DNA of 64,000 bases from Verrucomicrobiia bacterium (lineage in GTDB: Bacteria; Verrucomicrobiota; Verrucomicrobiia; Limisphaerales; Fontisphaeraceae): positions 62,001 to 126,000 of the forward strand of contig JAOAIT010000009.1 of NCBI GenBank assembly GCA_026414565.1. Direction: 5' to 3'. Position 1 is the first letter of the stretch, and every line of letters starts with the position of its first letter. The notes beneath the pieces were generated by a model. That model was not told the DNA's origin, made no database searches, and saw nothing but the letters and a program-made list of their open reading frames with translations. The position numbers and the translations under genes were made by a program. This document shows positions 16,764 through 25,161 of this stretch, piece by piece.

Positions 16764-16933
16764 TTGCCGTGGCCGTGGCCGTAAAGGCGCTGGTTTTGAT
16801 GCTGGCCGCCACCGGCTTGTATTGTGCCGGGGTGTGGAGCCAGGAGGCGATGAAGCACGCCTTGTCCGCGGGGACGGTGATCTGGTTTGGCGCGGCACTG
16901 CCGTTGCGTTTCCTCGGCAACCGGGAGCCGTGA
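16742..16933 (+). CDS. Small two-helix membrane protein overlapping the permease gene
   Basis: A 63-residue protein: MGKIWRVIAVAVAVKALVLM and LSAGTVIWFGAALPLRFLG give two predicted membrane helices with a short linker. It starts inside the last codons of the permease in another frame (22-base overlap). Small helper subunits encoded next to sodium symporters have this size and shape, but I cannot assign it to a named family. Confidence 0.55.
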   Translation: MGKIWRVIAVAVAVKALVLMLAATGLYCAGVWSQEAMKHALSAGTVIWFGAALPLRFLGNREP

Positions 16934-16947
16934 AAGATCGGTCGGCA

Positions 16948-17292
16948 TCATCGTTGAAGCGCCAGGGTGTGCAACCATTCGGCGATCCACACCAATCCCA
17001 CCAGGAGGGCCACCAGTATGACCGTCAAGACCAGCAACTTGAGGTAACTGCGCCGGAGCCGGCGCTGGACGGGATCAGGTTCAGGAGCCGAGGATGAAGC
17101 CGGTTGAAGGGCTGGGGAGGGGGAGGGTGCCCCCGGCTCCGGCGGGGCTGCTTCGAGGAGCTCCACCGGGGCTGGTTTCAAACGGGTGGTCCGGCCACAA
17201 TGGGGGCAGGTGGCGGATTGCCCGCTGTGTTCGGAAGGAAACTCTACACGCCGGCCGCAGACCTGGCACACACCCATGAGGTTTTCCGCCAT
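16948..17292 (-). CDS. Zinc-ribbon protein with a C-terminal membrane helix
   Basis: A 114-residue protein. Two CxxC pairs, CQVC and CPHC, about 20 residues apart form a zinc ribbon at residues 7-32. A Pro/Ala/Glu-rich linker follows, then the helix YLKLLVLTVILVALLVGLVWIAEWL near the C-terminus. Such tail-anchored zinc-ribbon proteins are common in planctomycetes and Verrucomicrobia and have no known function. The start at 17292 is set by the ribbon; a second ATG at 17277 is possible. It is divergent from purD, 103 bases away. Confidence 0.65.
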   Translation of the reverse strand: MAENLMGVCQVCGRRVEFPSEHSGQSATCPHCGRTTRLKPAPVELLEAAPPEPGAPSPSPALQPASSSAPEPDPVQRRLRRSYLKLLVLTVILVALLVGLVWIAEWLHTLALQR

Positions 17293-17395
17293 GCCGCAAG
17301 GATAAGGGCGGAGGCCGGGGGCGTCCAGCCGGGTTTGGCGGGGGCGGCTGTTTTGCGCTTTGCCAGGCGTGGCGTGCATGACACAATCCGCGGGC

Positions 17396-18691
17396 ATGAA
17401 AATTTTGGTAGTGGGTTCGGGAGGGCGTGAGCACGCCCTGGTCTGGAAGCTGGCCCAGTCACCGCATGCCCGGCAAATGTGGTGTGCGCCGGGCAACGCT
17501 GGCATCGCGCAGGAGCGGCTGGCGGCCAATGGCGCGCCGGTGCAGTGTGTGCCGATTGGAGCGGAGGATTTGCCGGCGCTGCTGGCGTGGGCCAGGGAGC
17601 ATCAACCCGATTTGACGGTGGTGGGGCCGGACAACCCGCTGGCGCTGGGGATTGTGGACCAATTTCAGGCGGTCGGCTTGCGCATCTGGGGGCCTAATCA
17701 ACGGGCGGCTCAATTTGAGGCTTCCAAGGTGTTCTCCCAGCAATTCATGGAAAGATATGGGATCGCCACGGCCCGCAGCGGCATCTTTGACGAGCCGGTG
17801 GCGGCCTCGCGTTTTGCCGCCAGCCTGGGAGGCCGGTGCGCGGTGAAGGCCGACGGGCTGGCCCTGGGCAAGGGGGTGCTCATCTGCCGGGATATGCAAC
17901 AGGCCGATGCGGCCATTGAGGAAATCCTGGTGCGGCGGGCCTTTGGAGAGGCCGGACGACGGGTGGTCATTCAGGAATTGCTCGAAGGCGTGGAGGTTTC
18001 CTTGCATGCCCTGTGTGACGGCAAGACGGCCAAACTATTTCCGGATGCCCAGGATCACAAGCGCGCCCTGGATGGGGATCAGGGATTGAATACCGGCGGC
18101 ATGGGCACTTATTCGCCCACGCCATTTTTTGGACCGGGCGACGCGATTGTCGTGGTGCGCCAGATTTTGGAACCGTGGCTGAAGGGCTGCGCCGCCGAAG
18201 GCATTGATTACCGCGGCGTTTTGTACCCGGGCTTGATGTTGACGCGGCAGGGGCCGAAGGTGCTGGAGTTTAATGCGCGTTTTGGGGATCCCGAAACGCA
18301 GGTTTATCTGCCCCGGCTGGAGAATGATTTACTGGAGTTGATGGTGGCGTGTGTAGAAGGGACTTTGGGCAGGGTGGAGCTGAAATTTAATCCTCTGACC
18401 GCCGTCTGCGTCATCATGGCCAGCGGGGGTTATCCGGGAAAGTACGAAAAGGGCAAACAAATCACCGGCCTGGAGGACGTGGCTTCCTGGCCCAATACCA
18501 AGGTTTTTCATGCCGGCACGGCTCTGGTGGATGGGCGGGTGGTGACCAGTGGCGGGCGCGTGCTGGGGGTGACGGCCTGGGGCAGGGATCTGCCGGCGGC
18601 GCGGGAGGCGGCGTATGCCGCCGTGGAGCGCATTCGCTTTGAGGGGGCTCATTACCGGCGGGACATTGCCGCCAAGGCGTTAAAAAAGTAG
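17396..18691 (+). CDS. purD: Phosphoribosylamine-glycine ligase
   Basis: A 431-residue ATP-grasp enzyme making GAR in purine synthesis. It begins MKILVVGSGGREHALVWKLAQS, and has the GPNQRAAQFEASKVF, KADGLALGKGV, FPDAQDHKRALDGDQGLNTGGMG and LEFNARFGDPETQ motifs. Normal length. Its stop lies 14 bases before the convergent gene's stop. Confidence 0.97.
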   Translation: MKILVVGSGGREHALVWKLAQSPHARQMWCAPGNAGIAQERLAANGAPVQCVPIGAEDLPALLAWAREHQPDLTVVGPDNPLALGIVDQFQAVGLRIWGPNQRAAQFEASKVFSQQFMERYGIATARSGIFDEPVAASRFAASLGGRCAVKADGLALGKGVLICRDMQQADAAIEEILVRRAFGEAGRRVVIQELLEGVEVSLHALCDGKTAKLFPDAQDHKRALDGDQGLNTGGMGTYSPTPFFGPGDAIVVVRQILEPWLKGCAAEGIDYRGVLYPGLMLTRQGPKVLEFNARFGDPETQVYLPRLENDLLELMVACVEGTLGRVELKFNPLTAVCVIMASGGYPGKYEKGKQITGLEDVASWPNTKVFHAGTALVDGRVVTSGGRVLGVTAWGRDLPAAREAAYAAVERIRFEGAHYRRDIAAKALKK

Positions 18692-18705
18692 GCCGGTTTT
18701 CGGCC

Positions 18706-20115
18706 TTAGCGCCACAAGCGGTTGCCCTCCAGGTCGTGGTAAATGACCCGGCTGCCGCGTCCCTTTTTGACGGCCAGACGCTCCAGATAGAACAGGGTAG
18801 GCTCGGCGATGTGTTGATTGTTCAGGAATGGCTCGGTGTATTGGATGGCGCCGTACTTGGCCTGGTTGATGTGGTGTTTCTGGCCTACATGGTCATTCCA
18901 ATCCACGCCTTCTGTTAGAAAACCGTGGGGGCCGTAGTGATGTTTGGCTATGGCGCGCAGGATGGTTAGGCCGTCCAGTTCCCACTCCCGGGCGCGTGAG
19001 GGGTTGTCCAACCGGGTGTCCGCCGCCGCTTCAAAATAAGCCAGGGCGGCCTCGGCATTTTCCCAGAGGTAGGCGGTGTCCCAGGATTTTTCCATGTAAA
19101 GCAGCCCGCGGGTGGCTACGCCGTTGCGGTCCTCTTTCATCTTGAACTGGTCCAGCCCGGCCAGGCAGACATCGTAAGCAAAGCGCCGGATGGCCTCGTC
19201 GTGGAGCACGCGGGCGGCCAGCCGCAAGGTGCGGAAAGCCACGGCATAAGCCACGTTTTCATGGGGATCGTAAGTATCGTGATTGATGCTGCCAAAGATG
19301 CCGCCCGCCTGCATGAACACGGCAATTTTCTGGCGCAGGGCGGCACGGTAATCGGCGAGGCCGCGCTCGGTGAGGGCGGCCTGCAGTTGCAGAATAAACA
19401 GGCTGTCCGCCGAAGTCTGCCAGAAAGGATCGTTGCCGCCGTCCGGGGATTTGCGATAGATGCGGCCGTCGGGCGTGGTGCGGCGGGGGAACCAGCCGTT
19501 GGGCACCGGCTCGACGTTTTGGGCAATCCACTGGGCGGTGCGGGCGGCGGTTTGCATCATGCGCGGGGCACGCGGGTCGGTGCCCAGGTCGTCAGCAAAA
19601 ATCAGCAGTTGAAAAGCCACCTTGGCCATGGAGCCGGGGCAGAACCATTCCGAGTGGTGCTTGTAATTGAGACAGAACTTGCCGGTGGTGGTTTCGCGGT
19701 AACCTGTGATGAAGCCATTGGTTTCATTGATAAAACCGCAGTCGAGCACATGGTCCAGAATGCGCAGGGCGGCTTGCTGCCATTGCGAGTTATCCAGAAA
19801 ACGGCCCCAGCGAAAAATCTCGTGTGCCCCGCCGACGGCATTGGCGGCCCAACCGGGGCCTTCGAGGTTGCCGAAATCATGCCAGCCCATGATTTCCCCC
19901 TCCGGATTGACGAAACTGGAAATGGACACCAGGTGCCCGCGGTCATCGGGCTTCAAGGTTTTATTGAGCGTAAATCGGAGCGAGTCCACCACGCTGCTGA
20001 CGATGGTATAGCGCGGATTTTCCGGGACATAAAACAACCGTTCTGGCGCCGCTGCATGGGTTGCCAACGCGCTTGCAAGCCAGACGGCGCCCCAGGCCCA
20101 AAGGCGAATTTTCAT
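18706..20115 (-). CDS. Secreted six-hairpin glycosidase-like protein
   Basis: A 469-residue protein with a signal peptide (MKIRLWAWGAVWLASALATHAAA). The mature part alternates helices with aromatic motifs such as GWHDFGNLEGPGWAANAVGGAHEI, WFCPGSMAKVAFQLL and DPFWQTSADSLFILQLQ, the style of (alpha/alpha)6 barrel glycosidases. No catalytic pair can be assigned, so enzyme class is open. Start at ATG 20115, directly before the signal peptide. Confidence 0.5.
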   Translation of the reverse strand: MKIRLWAWGAVWLASALATHAAAPERLFYVPENPRYTIVSSVVDSLRFTLNKTLKPDDRGHLVSISSFVNPEGEIMGWHDFGNLEGPGWAANAVGGAHEIFRWGRFLDNSQWQQAALRILDHVLDCGFINETNGFITGYRETTTGKFCLNYKHHSEWFCPGSMAKVAFQLLIFADDLGTDPRAPRMMQTAARTAQWIAQNVEPVPNGWFPRRTTPDGRIYRKSPDGGNDPFWQTSADSLFILQLQAALTERGLADYRAALRQKIAVFMQAGGIFGSINHDTYDPHENVAYAVAFRTLRLAARVLHDEAIRRFAYDVCLAGLDQFKMKEDRNGVATRGLLYMEKSWDTAYLWENAEAALAYFEAAADTRLDNPSRAREWELDGLTILRAIAKHHYGPHGFLTEGVDWNDHVGQKHHINQAKYGAIQYTEPFLNNQHIAEPTLFYLERLAVKKGRGSRVIYHDLEGNRLWR

Positions 20116-20197
20116 GGTGAGCATGTGCATAATACTAACGGGCAATCTTTGCGGAGGAAGTCAGAAAATGCTGCTTTGAGCAGATTGCATCGGAACA

Positions 20198-20225
20198 ATA
20201 AAAAACCCCTCCGTTGCCGGAGGGG
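20198..20225 (-). terminator. Rho-independent terminator of the FecR-domain gene
   Basis: CCCCTCCG (20206-20213) pairs with CGGAGGGG (20218-20225) around a four-base loop. On the minus strand a T-run follows. It lies 33 bases after the stop of the FecR-domain gene. Confidence 0.85.
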
Positions 20226-20257
20226 TATGTTAAAGATCAGGTATTTCAACCCTCGCT

Positions 20258-21040
20258 TTATGCGCCAGGCGAGGACGGCGACGACGGCGAGGATGGCGCG
20301 CCCGTCGGGTGTCCCGGCTGCTGCGTGGGCCGCTCAGTCGGATTGGGCGTCGGCAGCGGCTCCACTTGGAGGCCCGGAGGCGGGGCGATGGGCGGCATAT
20401 CCCGGACCTGCTGCCACACCGGATCATTGGGTTCCACAGTGCGCACTTGCGGCTGCTCACCCGCTGCGGCCGGCGGGATGAACACCTGACCCGCCTGCAC
20501 ATCACGCACGATCGGCTGGCCACCGGGCGGGGTGTAAGTCACCCGAACCACACCGCTGATGACATAGACCACGCCGCTGGCGCTAATCTTAAATTCGGTA
20601 CCCCGGATACCGCATACCCCGTTGGGGATCTTGACATCATAGCGGGAGGCGGCGGCGAGCTTTTTGACGTTGCCCAAGATGGTGCCCGCCTTGAGGTTCA
20701 ATTCGGTTTCCACAATGACTTCATCCTCGGCCCGGCTGTAATTGAGCTTGTCAATGCCCATGGTGGTCAATTCGGTGATGCGCACCACCGAGCCGATGTC
20801 ACTGAGGAAAAGATCCACCTGCGCGCCGCGGCCGGTCTCGACGATAGCCCCGGGATTCAGCACCATGCCAGTCTTCAATGGGGCCCAGTCGGCGGCGGCA
20901 TTGGCTTTATATTGAGCCTCCCCCCGGACCTGGCGCACCTTGGCCTTGCTGGCCTTCATGGCCTGCGCTTGAGCTTCCATGGCCACGACGGCCATGATCA
21001 TCGCCACCCCACATGCGATAAGACGTTGAGCCAGTTTCAT
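20258..21040 (-). CDS. Exported FecR-domain protein
   Basis: A 260-residue protein with signal peptide (to about AMEAQAQA). A FecR-like domain spans residues 35-165, with VRGEAQYKA, GAIVETGRGAQVDLFLSDIGSVVRI and the closing VCGIRGTEFKISASGVVYV. A Pro/Gln/Ser-rich tail follows. Unlike FecR anti-sigma partners there is no N-terminal cytoplasmic segment and no sigma-factor gene nearby, so an iron-regulatory role is unlikely. GGGAG lies upstream of the ATG, and a good promoter is at 21093-21120. Confidence 0.8.
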   Translation of the reverse strand: MKLAQRLIACGVAMIMAVVAMEAQAQAMKASKAKVRQVRGEAQYKANAAADWAPLKTGMVLNPGAIVETGRGAQVDLFLSDIGSVVRITELTTMGIDKLNYSRAEDEVIVETELNLKAGTILGNVKKLAAASRYDVKIPNGVCGIRGTEFKISASGVVYVISGVVRVTYTPPGGQPIVRDVQAGQVFIPPAAAGEQPQVRTVEPNDPVWQQVRDMPPIAPPPGLQVEPLPTPNPTERPTQQPGHPTGAPSSPSSPSSPGA

Positions 21041-21092
21041 AAATTATCTCCCGCTGATTGGTTGCACTACTGTGTACTTAATTCGTGCCGCA

Positions 21093-21120
21093 ACATTACC
21101 TTTTTGGCGGGGCTTGTCAA
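21093..21120 (-). promoter_or_regulatory. Promoter of the FecR-domain gene
   Basis: On the minus strand: TTGACA (perfect), 16 bases, TAATGT. The predicted start is about 46 bases before the ATG. Confidence 0.6.
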
Positions 21121-21156
21121 CCGATTTATTCGCAAGAATTTGTAATTTTTTCGGCG

Positions 21157-21185
21157 TTGACGCCCCCCGCATTGTCTCCTATGTT
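21157..21185 (+). promoter_or_regulatory. Promoter of the trigger factor gene
   Basis: TTGACG, 17 bases, TATGTT, divergent from the promoter at 21093-21120. A start near 21192 leaves a leader of about 64 bases before the GTG start, which supports that start over an ATG at 21181. Confidence 0.55.
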
Positions 21186-21255
21186 CACCGACTCGCCGCG
21201 GGGCGGGCCGGCTGTGGTCCGGCTGGCCGCCGTGGGCATTAGAAAGGCACGATTT

Positions 21256-22602
21256 GTGAACGTAACGGTAGAAAACATTGGCCCCTGCAAACGTTTGTTG
21301 CGGGTGGAAGCAGACGTCAACGAGGTGGAGAAAGGTTTTGAGGAGGTCATCCGCGATTTTCTCAAACATGCGACCCTGCCCGGTTTTCGCCCCGGCAAAG
21401 CCCCCAAAGACATGGTGGTGCGGCGGTTTGAGAAGGAAATTAAGGAAGAGGCGCAAAATGCCTTGCTGCGAGACCTTTACAAGCAGGCGGTGGAGAAGGA
21501 AAACCTCAAGGTGTATCACCTGCAGGATGTGGAGGTGGTGAGCTTTGGCCGGGGCCAGCCCATGCAGTTTACGGCCACCGTGGAAATTACCCCGGAGTTT
21601 CAACTCCCCAATTACAAGCAGATTCCAGTCACCGTGGAAACCCGCCCGGTCACCGAGGCGGATGTGGACAAGGCCTTGGAGGCCCTGCGCCAGCAACAGA
21701 AGAAGTATCAGACGGTGGAGCGCCCGGCCACGGCGGAGGATGTGGTGGTCATTGATGCCAGGGCCATGATTGATGGGCAGCCGCTTTCTCAGAAATTAGG
21801 GGCCAACCTGGCCCCATACGAAACCATCAAGGGATTTTGGGTGGGGGCCAAACGCGAGCTGGGGCCGAATTTCTTTGCCCAACTGGTGGGAGCCAAAGCC
21901 GGAGACAAACGCACTGTTCAAGTCACGTACCCGGCGGATTTTTCCACCAAAGAGCTGGCCGGCAAAACCGTCACTTATGAAGTGGACATCCGCGAGGTGC
22001 GGTGTGAGGTGGTGCCCCCCATGGGCGACGAACTGGCCAAGGAATACGGAGCGGAAAACCTGGCGGCCTTGCGGGAGGGAGTGCGGAAAGACCTGGAAAA
22101 CGAGGCGAAATACCAACGGAAAAACCAGATTTCCAACCAGGTGGTCAAATACCTCATTGAATCGGTCAACTTTGACCTCCCTGAAACCGCCGTGCAGGAG
22201 GAAACGCGCGGGGAAGTGTACAACCGGGTGGCCCGCCTGCAGCAAAGCGGATTGTCTCCGCAGGACATTGAGCAGCAGAAGGACAAGATTTTTTCTGCCA
22301 GCCAAGGCATGGCTTATGTTCGGGTCAAGCTCGATTTTATTTTGGGCAAGATTGCCCAGGCCGAGAATTTGAACGTCACCAAAGAGGAATTGGGCAGGTA
22401 TCTGAGCGTGCTGGCTTATCAACGGCAGGCCAATCCGGCCCAGTTTCTGAAGGAGATTGAGCAGTCGGGCGAGATCAACACCATCGTCCATCGCCTGTTG
22501 ATGGACAAGACGATGGACTTTTTGGTGGAGCAGGCGCAGGTTACGGAAGTGGCCGCCGCCACCACGGAAACGCCAGCCACACCTCCGGCCGGCGGGGCCT
22601 AA
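21256..22602 (+). CDS. tig: Trigger factor
   Basis: A 448-residue ribosome-associated chaperone. The N-terminal ribosome-binding domain has the signature GFRPGKAP; the middle shows a PPIase-like region, and the long C-terminal helical domain includes QEETRGEVYNRVARLQQSG. The Ala/Thr-rich C-terminal tail is short. The GTG at 21256 (MNVTVENIGPCKRLLRVEA) is chosen because AGAAAGG precedes it and the upstream in-frame sequence contains the promoter. Confidence 0.93.
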   Translation: MNVTVENIGPCKRLLRVEADVNEVEKGFEEVIRDFLKHATLPGFRPGKAPKDMVVRRFEKEIKEEAQNALLRDLYKQAVEKENLKVYHLQDVEVVSFGRGQPMQFTATVEITPEFQLPNYKQIPVTVETRPVTEADVDKALEALRQQQKKYQTVERPATAEDVVVIDARAMIDGQPLSQKLGANLAPYETIKGFWVGAKRELGPNFFAQLVGAKAGDKRTVQVTYPADFSTKELAGKTVTYEVDIREVRCEVVPPMGDELAKEYGAENLAALREGVRKDLENEAKYQRKNQISNQVVKYLIESVNFDLPETAVQEETRGEVYNRVARLQQSGLSPQDIEQQKDKIFSASQGMAYVRVKLDFILGKIAQAENLNVTKEELGRYLSVLAYQRQANPAQFLKEIEQSGEINTIVHRLLMDKTMDFLVEQAQVTEVAAATTETPATPPAGGA

Positions 22603-22644
22603 AGGCTCACGCCTGCGGGGAGCAGGGCTGCCGTCTGGTGTTCC

Positions 22645-23148
22645 ATGAGCATGCCCCATAAAATTTCGACCCTGCTATACGGATTGGATGCCGGGGGGCG
22701 GGTGCTGCTCATGGAACGGGCGCAGGAGCCTAATCTGGGTTTGTGGAGCCCGCCGGGTGGCAAATTACATACCGCTGAGGGCGAATCTCCGCACATGTGT
22801 GCCTGCCGGGAGGCGCAGGAGGAGCTGGGGCTGGCCCTGGCACCCGCTGATTTGCATCTGGTGGGCATTGTCAGCGAGCACGGTTACGCCGGCCAGGCGC
22901 ATTGGTTGATGTTTCTCTTCGAGATTCTGCCGGTTTTAACCCACGTGCCACCGGCCATCCGGGAGGGACGGTTTGCCTTTGTCTCCCGCGAGCAGTTGGA
23001 GCGTCTGCCGGTGCCGGAGACGGATCGGGAGCAAATCTGGCCGTTGTTCTGGCGGCATCGGGGCGGTTTTTTTGCCGCGCACTGCCATGTGCACGCCGAT
23101 GGCCGGCGGGATTGGACGCTGGAGGAGAGCCGCCCTGCGCATGTCTGA
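22645..23148 (+). CDS. NUDIX hydrolase
   Basis: A 167-residue pyrophosphohydrolase. The Nudix box G-x5-E-x7-REAQEELGL is complete (around residues 34-56). N-terminal ISTLLYGLDAGGRVLLMER and the WSPPGGK segment resemble 8-oxo-dGTP diphosphatases (MutT type), but the substrate is not certain. tadA starts inside its last codons (8-base overlap), so translation is coupled. Confidence 0.85.
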   Translation: MSMPHKISTLLYGLDAGGRVLLMERAQEPNLGLWSPPGGKLHTAEGESPHMCACREAQEELGLALAPADLHLVGIVSEHGYAGQAHWLMFLFEILPVLTHVPPAIREGRFAFVSREQLERLPVPETDREQIWPLFWRHRGGFFAAHCHVHADGRRDWTLEESRPAHV

Positions 23149-23650
23149 CCCTGAGCCTATCGATTTGCACAGTGATGCCTACTTCATGGGCGAGGCCCTG
23201 CGGCAGGCGGCGCGGGCGTTTGCTGCGGAAGAGGTGCCGGTGGGGGCGGTGATCGTGCGTCAGGGACAGATCATTGCCCGGGCCTACAACCAGGTGGAGC
23301 TGCTCAAGGACGCCACCGCCCACGCGGAAATGCTGGCGCTGACGCAGGCGCAGGAGGCGGTGGGGGATTGGCGGCTGAACGATTGCACGCTGTATGTGAC
23401 CAAGGAGCCTTGTGCCATGTGCGCCGGGGCGCTGGTGCATGCGCGGGTGGGGCGGGTGGTGTATGGGGCCCCGGATCCCAAGGCGGGAGCGGCCGGCGGC
23501 GCCTTAAATTTGCTGCAGTTTCCCACCTTCAACCACCGTTGTGAAATCACCGGGGGAGTGCGCATGGAGGAATGCCGCTCGCTCCTGCGCGAATTTTTTG
23601 CCCGGCAGCGCGCCCTCAAGGGAGGCGCCGGTTCAGCTAACGGCGATTAG
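23141..23650 (+). CDS. tadA: tRNA-specific adenosine deaminase
   Basis: A 169-residue zinc deaminase that converts A34 to inosine in tRNA-Arg. Zinc and catalytic residues are in HAEMLAL and PCAMCAGALVHARV. VPVGAVIV and GAxxSxxNLL-like GALNLLQFPTFNHRCEI are typical. The ATG at 23141 overlaps the NUDIX stop. Its 3' end overlaps the convergent CBM48 gene by 18 bases. Confidence 0.94.
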   Translation: MSDPEPIDLHSDAYFMGEALRQAARAFAAEEVPVGAVIVRQGQIIARAYNQVELLKDATAHAEMLALTQAQEAVGDWRLNDCTLYVTKEPCAMCAGALVHARVGRVVYGAPDPKAGAAGGALNLLQFPTFNHRCEITGGVRMEECRSLLREFFARQRALKGGAGSANGD

Positions 23651-23953
23651 GGAGACGCGCTCATTCTTTTCGTTGCGGGCGATGCCCTGAGCGCGGGGAT
23701 CGAGGTGGGGCTGGTTGTCCACCATGAAGACATAACGATGATGCCCATGAGCCAGCTCGATGGTGGCCATCCAGGCCCCGTCGGGCATGCGCCGGAGCGG
23801 GTGGGAGGTGGGATTCCAATCGTTGAAGTCCCCGCACACCGTGACGGAATGGGCCTGCGGGGCGACAAAGAGGAAATTGATGGGTTTCTTGACCTTCTGA
23901 GGCGTGGCCCGGCGGAGCGGGCTGTATGTGTTCACATCAAAATGCCGACTCAT
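23633..23953 (-). CDS. Stand-alone CBM48 (glycogen-binding) domain protein
   Basis: A 106-residue protein. Residues 24-100 form a carbohydrate-binding module 48 / isoamylase N-terminal domain: INFLFVAPQAHSVTVCGDFNDWNP, then LRRMPDGAWMATIELAHGHHRYVFMVDNQ. The two tryptophans expected for glycogen contact are present. There is no enzymatic domain. It may anchor a partner to glycogen, as AMPK-beta does (inference). Convergent with tadA. Confidence 0.8.
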   Translation of the reverse strand: MSRHFDVNTYSPLRRATPQKVKKPINFLFVAPQAHSVTVCGDFNDWNPTSHPLRRMPDGAWMATIELAHGHHRYVFMVDNQPHLDPRAQGIARNEKNERVSLIAVS

Positions 23954-24015
23954 AAATCAAACTGTCCAAAGCGCAGGGCAATAAGGAATGGCGTCGAAAT
24001 GGGCGCACGTCAAAG

Positions 24016-24921
24016 TTATTTTTTAATTTTGTTACTTAAAGTCGGGGGTGAGGTCAAAAAACGGGCCAGGAGCGGCCGCAACTCCCGGATGGTTTGGGCG
24101 GGCCAGAGGCGGCGGTCCGTGAAGATGGCGTGCTCCAACGCCCGATGACACTTGCAGCCGGGCTGGCGCGGAATTTCCGGGATGGCCCGCGCGATGATGG
24201 CCCGGGCCAGGGCGGTGTTGTGGTGCAGGTTGTCCAGAATCATGGACAGCGACACGTGCTCCTCCTCCGGGCTCCAGCAGTCGTAGTCCGTGACCAACGC
24301 CATGTTGGCGTAGGCAATCTCCGCCTCGCGGGCACATTTGGCCTCACCCAGGTTGGTCATGCCGATGACCGCGCCCCCCAGTTGATGATTGCGCAGCGAT
24401 TCGGCGCGGGTGCTGAAGGCCGGCCCTTCCATGCAAACGTAGGTGCCGCCGTTGTGGACGCGGGCCTTTTCCGCCCGGGCGCAATCGTACAAAATGAAGC
24501 GCAGCTCGTGGCAGACAGGCTCCGCAAAGGAGATGTGAGCCACAATACCCCGCCCGAAAAACGTGTGAGCGGTGGATTGCTTGGTGCGGTCCAGAAACTG
24601 GTCCGGCAGGACGATGTCGCGCGGGCGGTATTTTTTTTGCAGGGAGCCTACGGCGCTGACGCTGAGAATCCAGGCCACCTCCAATTTTTTCATGGCCCAG
24701 AGGTTGGCACGGTGATTCAACTCGCTGGGCAGGAGACGGTGTCCCCGGCCATGGCGGGGCAGAAACACCACCCGCCGGCCGGCAAACTGGCCGGTGAGCA
24801 GTTGATCGGAGGGCGGGCCGAAGGGCGTTTTAACCGTAATCCATCGGGTCTGGGACAGACCCTCCAGCTCGTAGAGACCCGTGCCGCCAATGACGCCAAT
24901 GGCCGGAGCGGTGTCGGACAT
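24016..24921 (-). CDS. mtnP: S-methyl-5'-thioadenosine phosphorylase
   Basis: A 301-residue nucleoside phosphorylase of the MTA/PNP family, splitting MTA to adenine and methylthioribose-1-phosphate for methionine salvage. It has GVIGGTGLYELEGL at the N-terminus, FLPRHGRGHRLLPSELNHRAN (phosphate site) and MEGPAFSTRAES with the purine-site TDYDCW. The TDYD aspartates favour 6-amino purines (MTA) over guanosine. No other salvage genes are adjacent. Confidence 0.93.
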   Translation of the reverse strand: MSDTAPAIGVIGGTGLYELEGLSQTRWITVKTPFGPPSDQLLTGQFAGRRVVFLPRHGRGHRLLPSELNHRANLWAMKKLEVAWILSVSAVGSLQKKYRPRDIVLPDQFLDRTKQSTAHTFFGRGIVAHISFAEPVCHELRFILYDCARAEKARVHNGGTYVCMEGPAFSTRAESLRNHQLGGAVIGMTNLGEAKCAREAEIAYANMALVTDYDCWSPEEEHVSLSMILDNLHHNTALARAIIARAIPEIPRQPGCKCHRALEHAIFTDRRLWPAQTIRELRPLLARFLTSPPTLSNKIKK

Positions 24922-24979
24922 GGTGGAAAGGTGGGTGGCTGCCGATGGCGGGCGCAGCCATCGGCAGGTTCCGTTTGCC

Positions 24980-25099
24980 TTAGGCGCCGGTCGCCGCAGG
25001 TTTTCGACCCGCCGCCGCCGCGCGGGCGGCCGCTTTGCGGCGTTTGATGTAGGCCAGGCGGCGGCGCCGTTTGATTAGTTTGTTGTATTGCTTGCTCAT
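24980..25099 (-). CDS. Tiny basic protein (MSKQYNK family)
   Basis: A 39-residue protein, MSKQYNKLIKRRRRLAYIKR followed by an Ala/Arg/Lys-rich tail ending in ATGA. Nearly half of the residues are Lys or Arg. I recall similar tiny basic proteins in other Verrucomicrobia, but no function is known; nucleic-acid or ribosome binding is plausible from charge alone. Divergent from the lipoprotein gene at 25162. Confidence 0.65.
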   Translation of the reverse strand: MSKQYNKLIKRRRRLAYIKRRKAAARAAAAGRKPAATGA

Positions 25100-25120
25100 A
25101 GCTCGTTTTCGTGTTTCGTT

Positions 25121-25139
25121 TTGCTTTACTTCAAAGCAA
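25121..25139. promoter_or_regulatory. Inverted repeat between divergent genes
   Basis: TTGCTTT (25121-25127), five bases, AAAGCAA (25133-25139), a perfect 7-bp palindrome. It sits in the 62-base gap between the tiny basic protein gene and the lipoprotein gene. No T-run fits a terminator in either direction, so an operator is possible. Confidence 0.4.
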
Positions 25140-25161
25140 GAATAACGTTTGTTAGCCCGCG

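Noticed and set aside
18690-18706. Shared terminator between convergent purD and the glycosidase-like gene
   Set aside because: AGGCCG/CGGCCT forms only a six-pair stem without a T-run on either strand.
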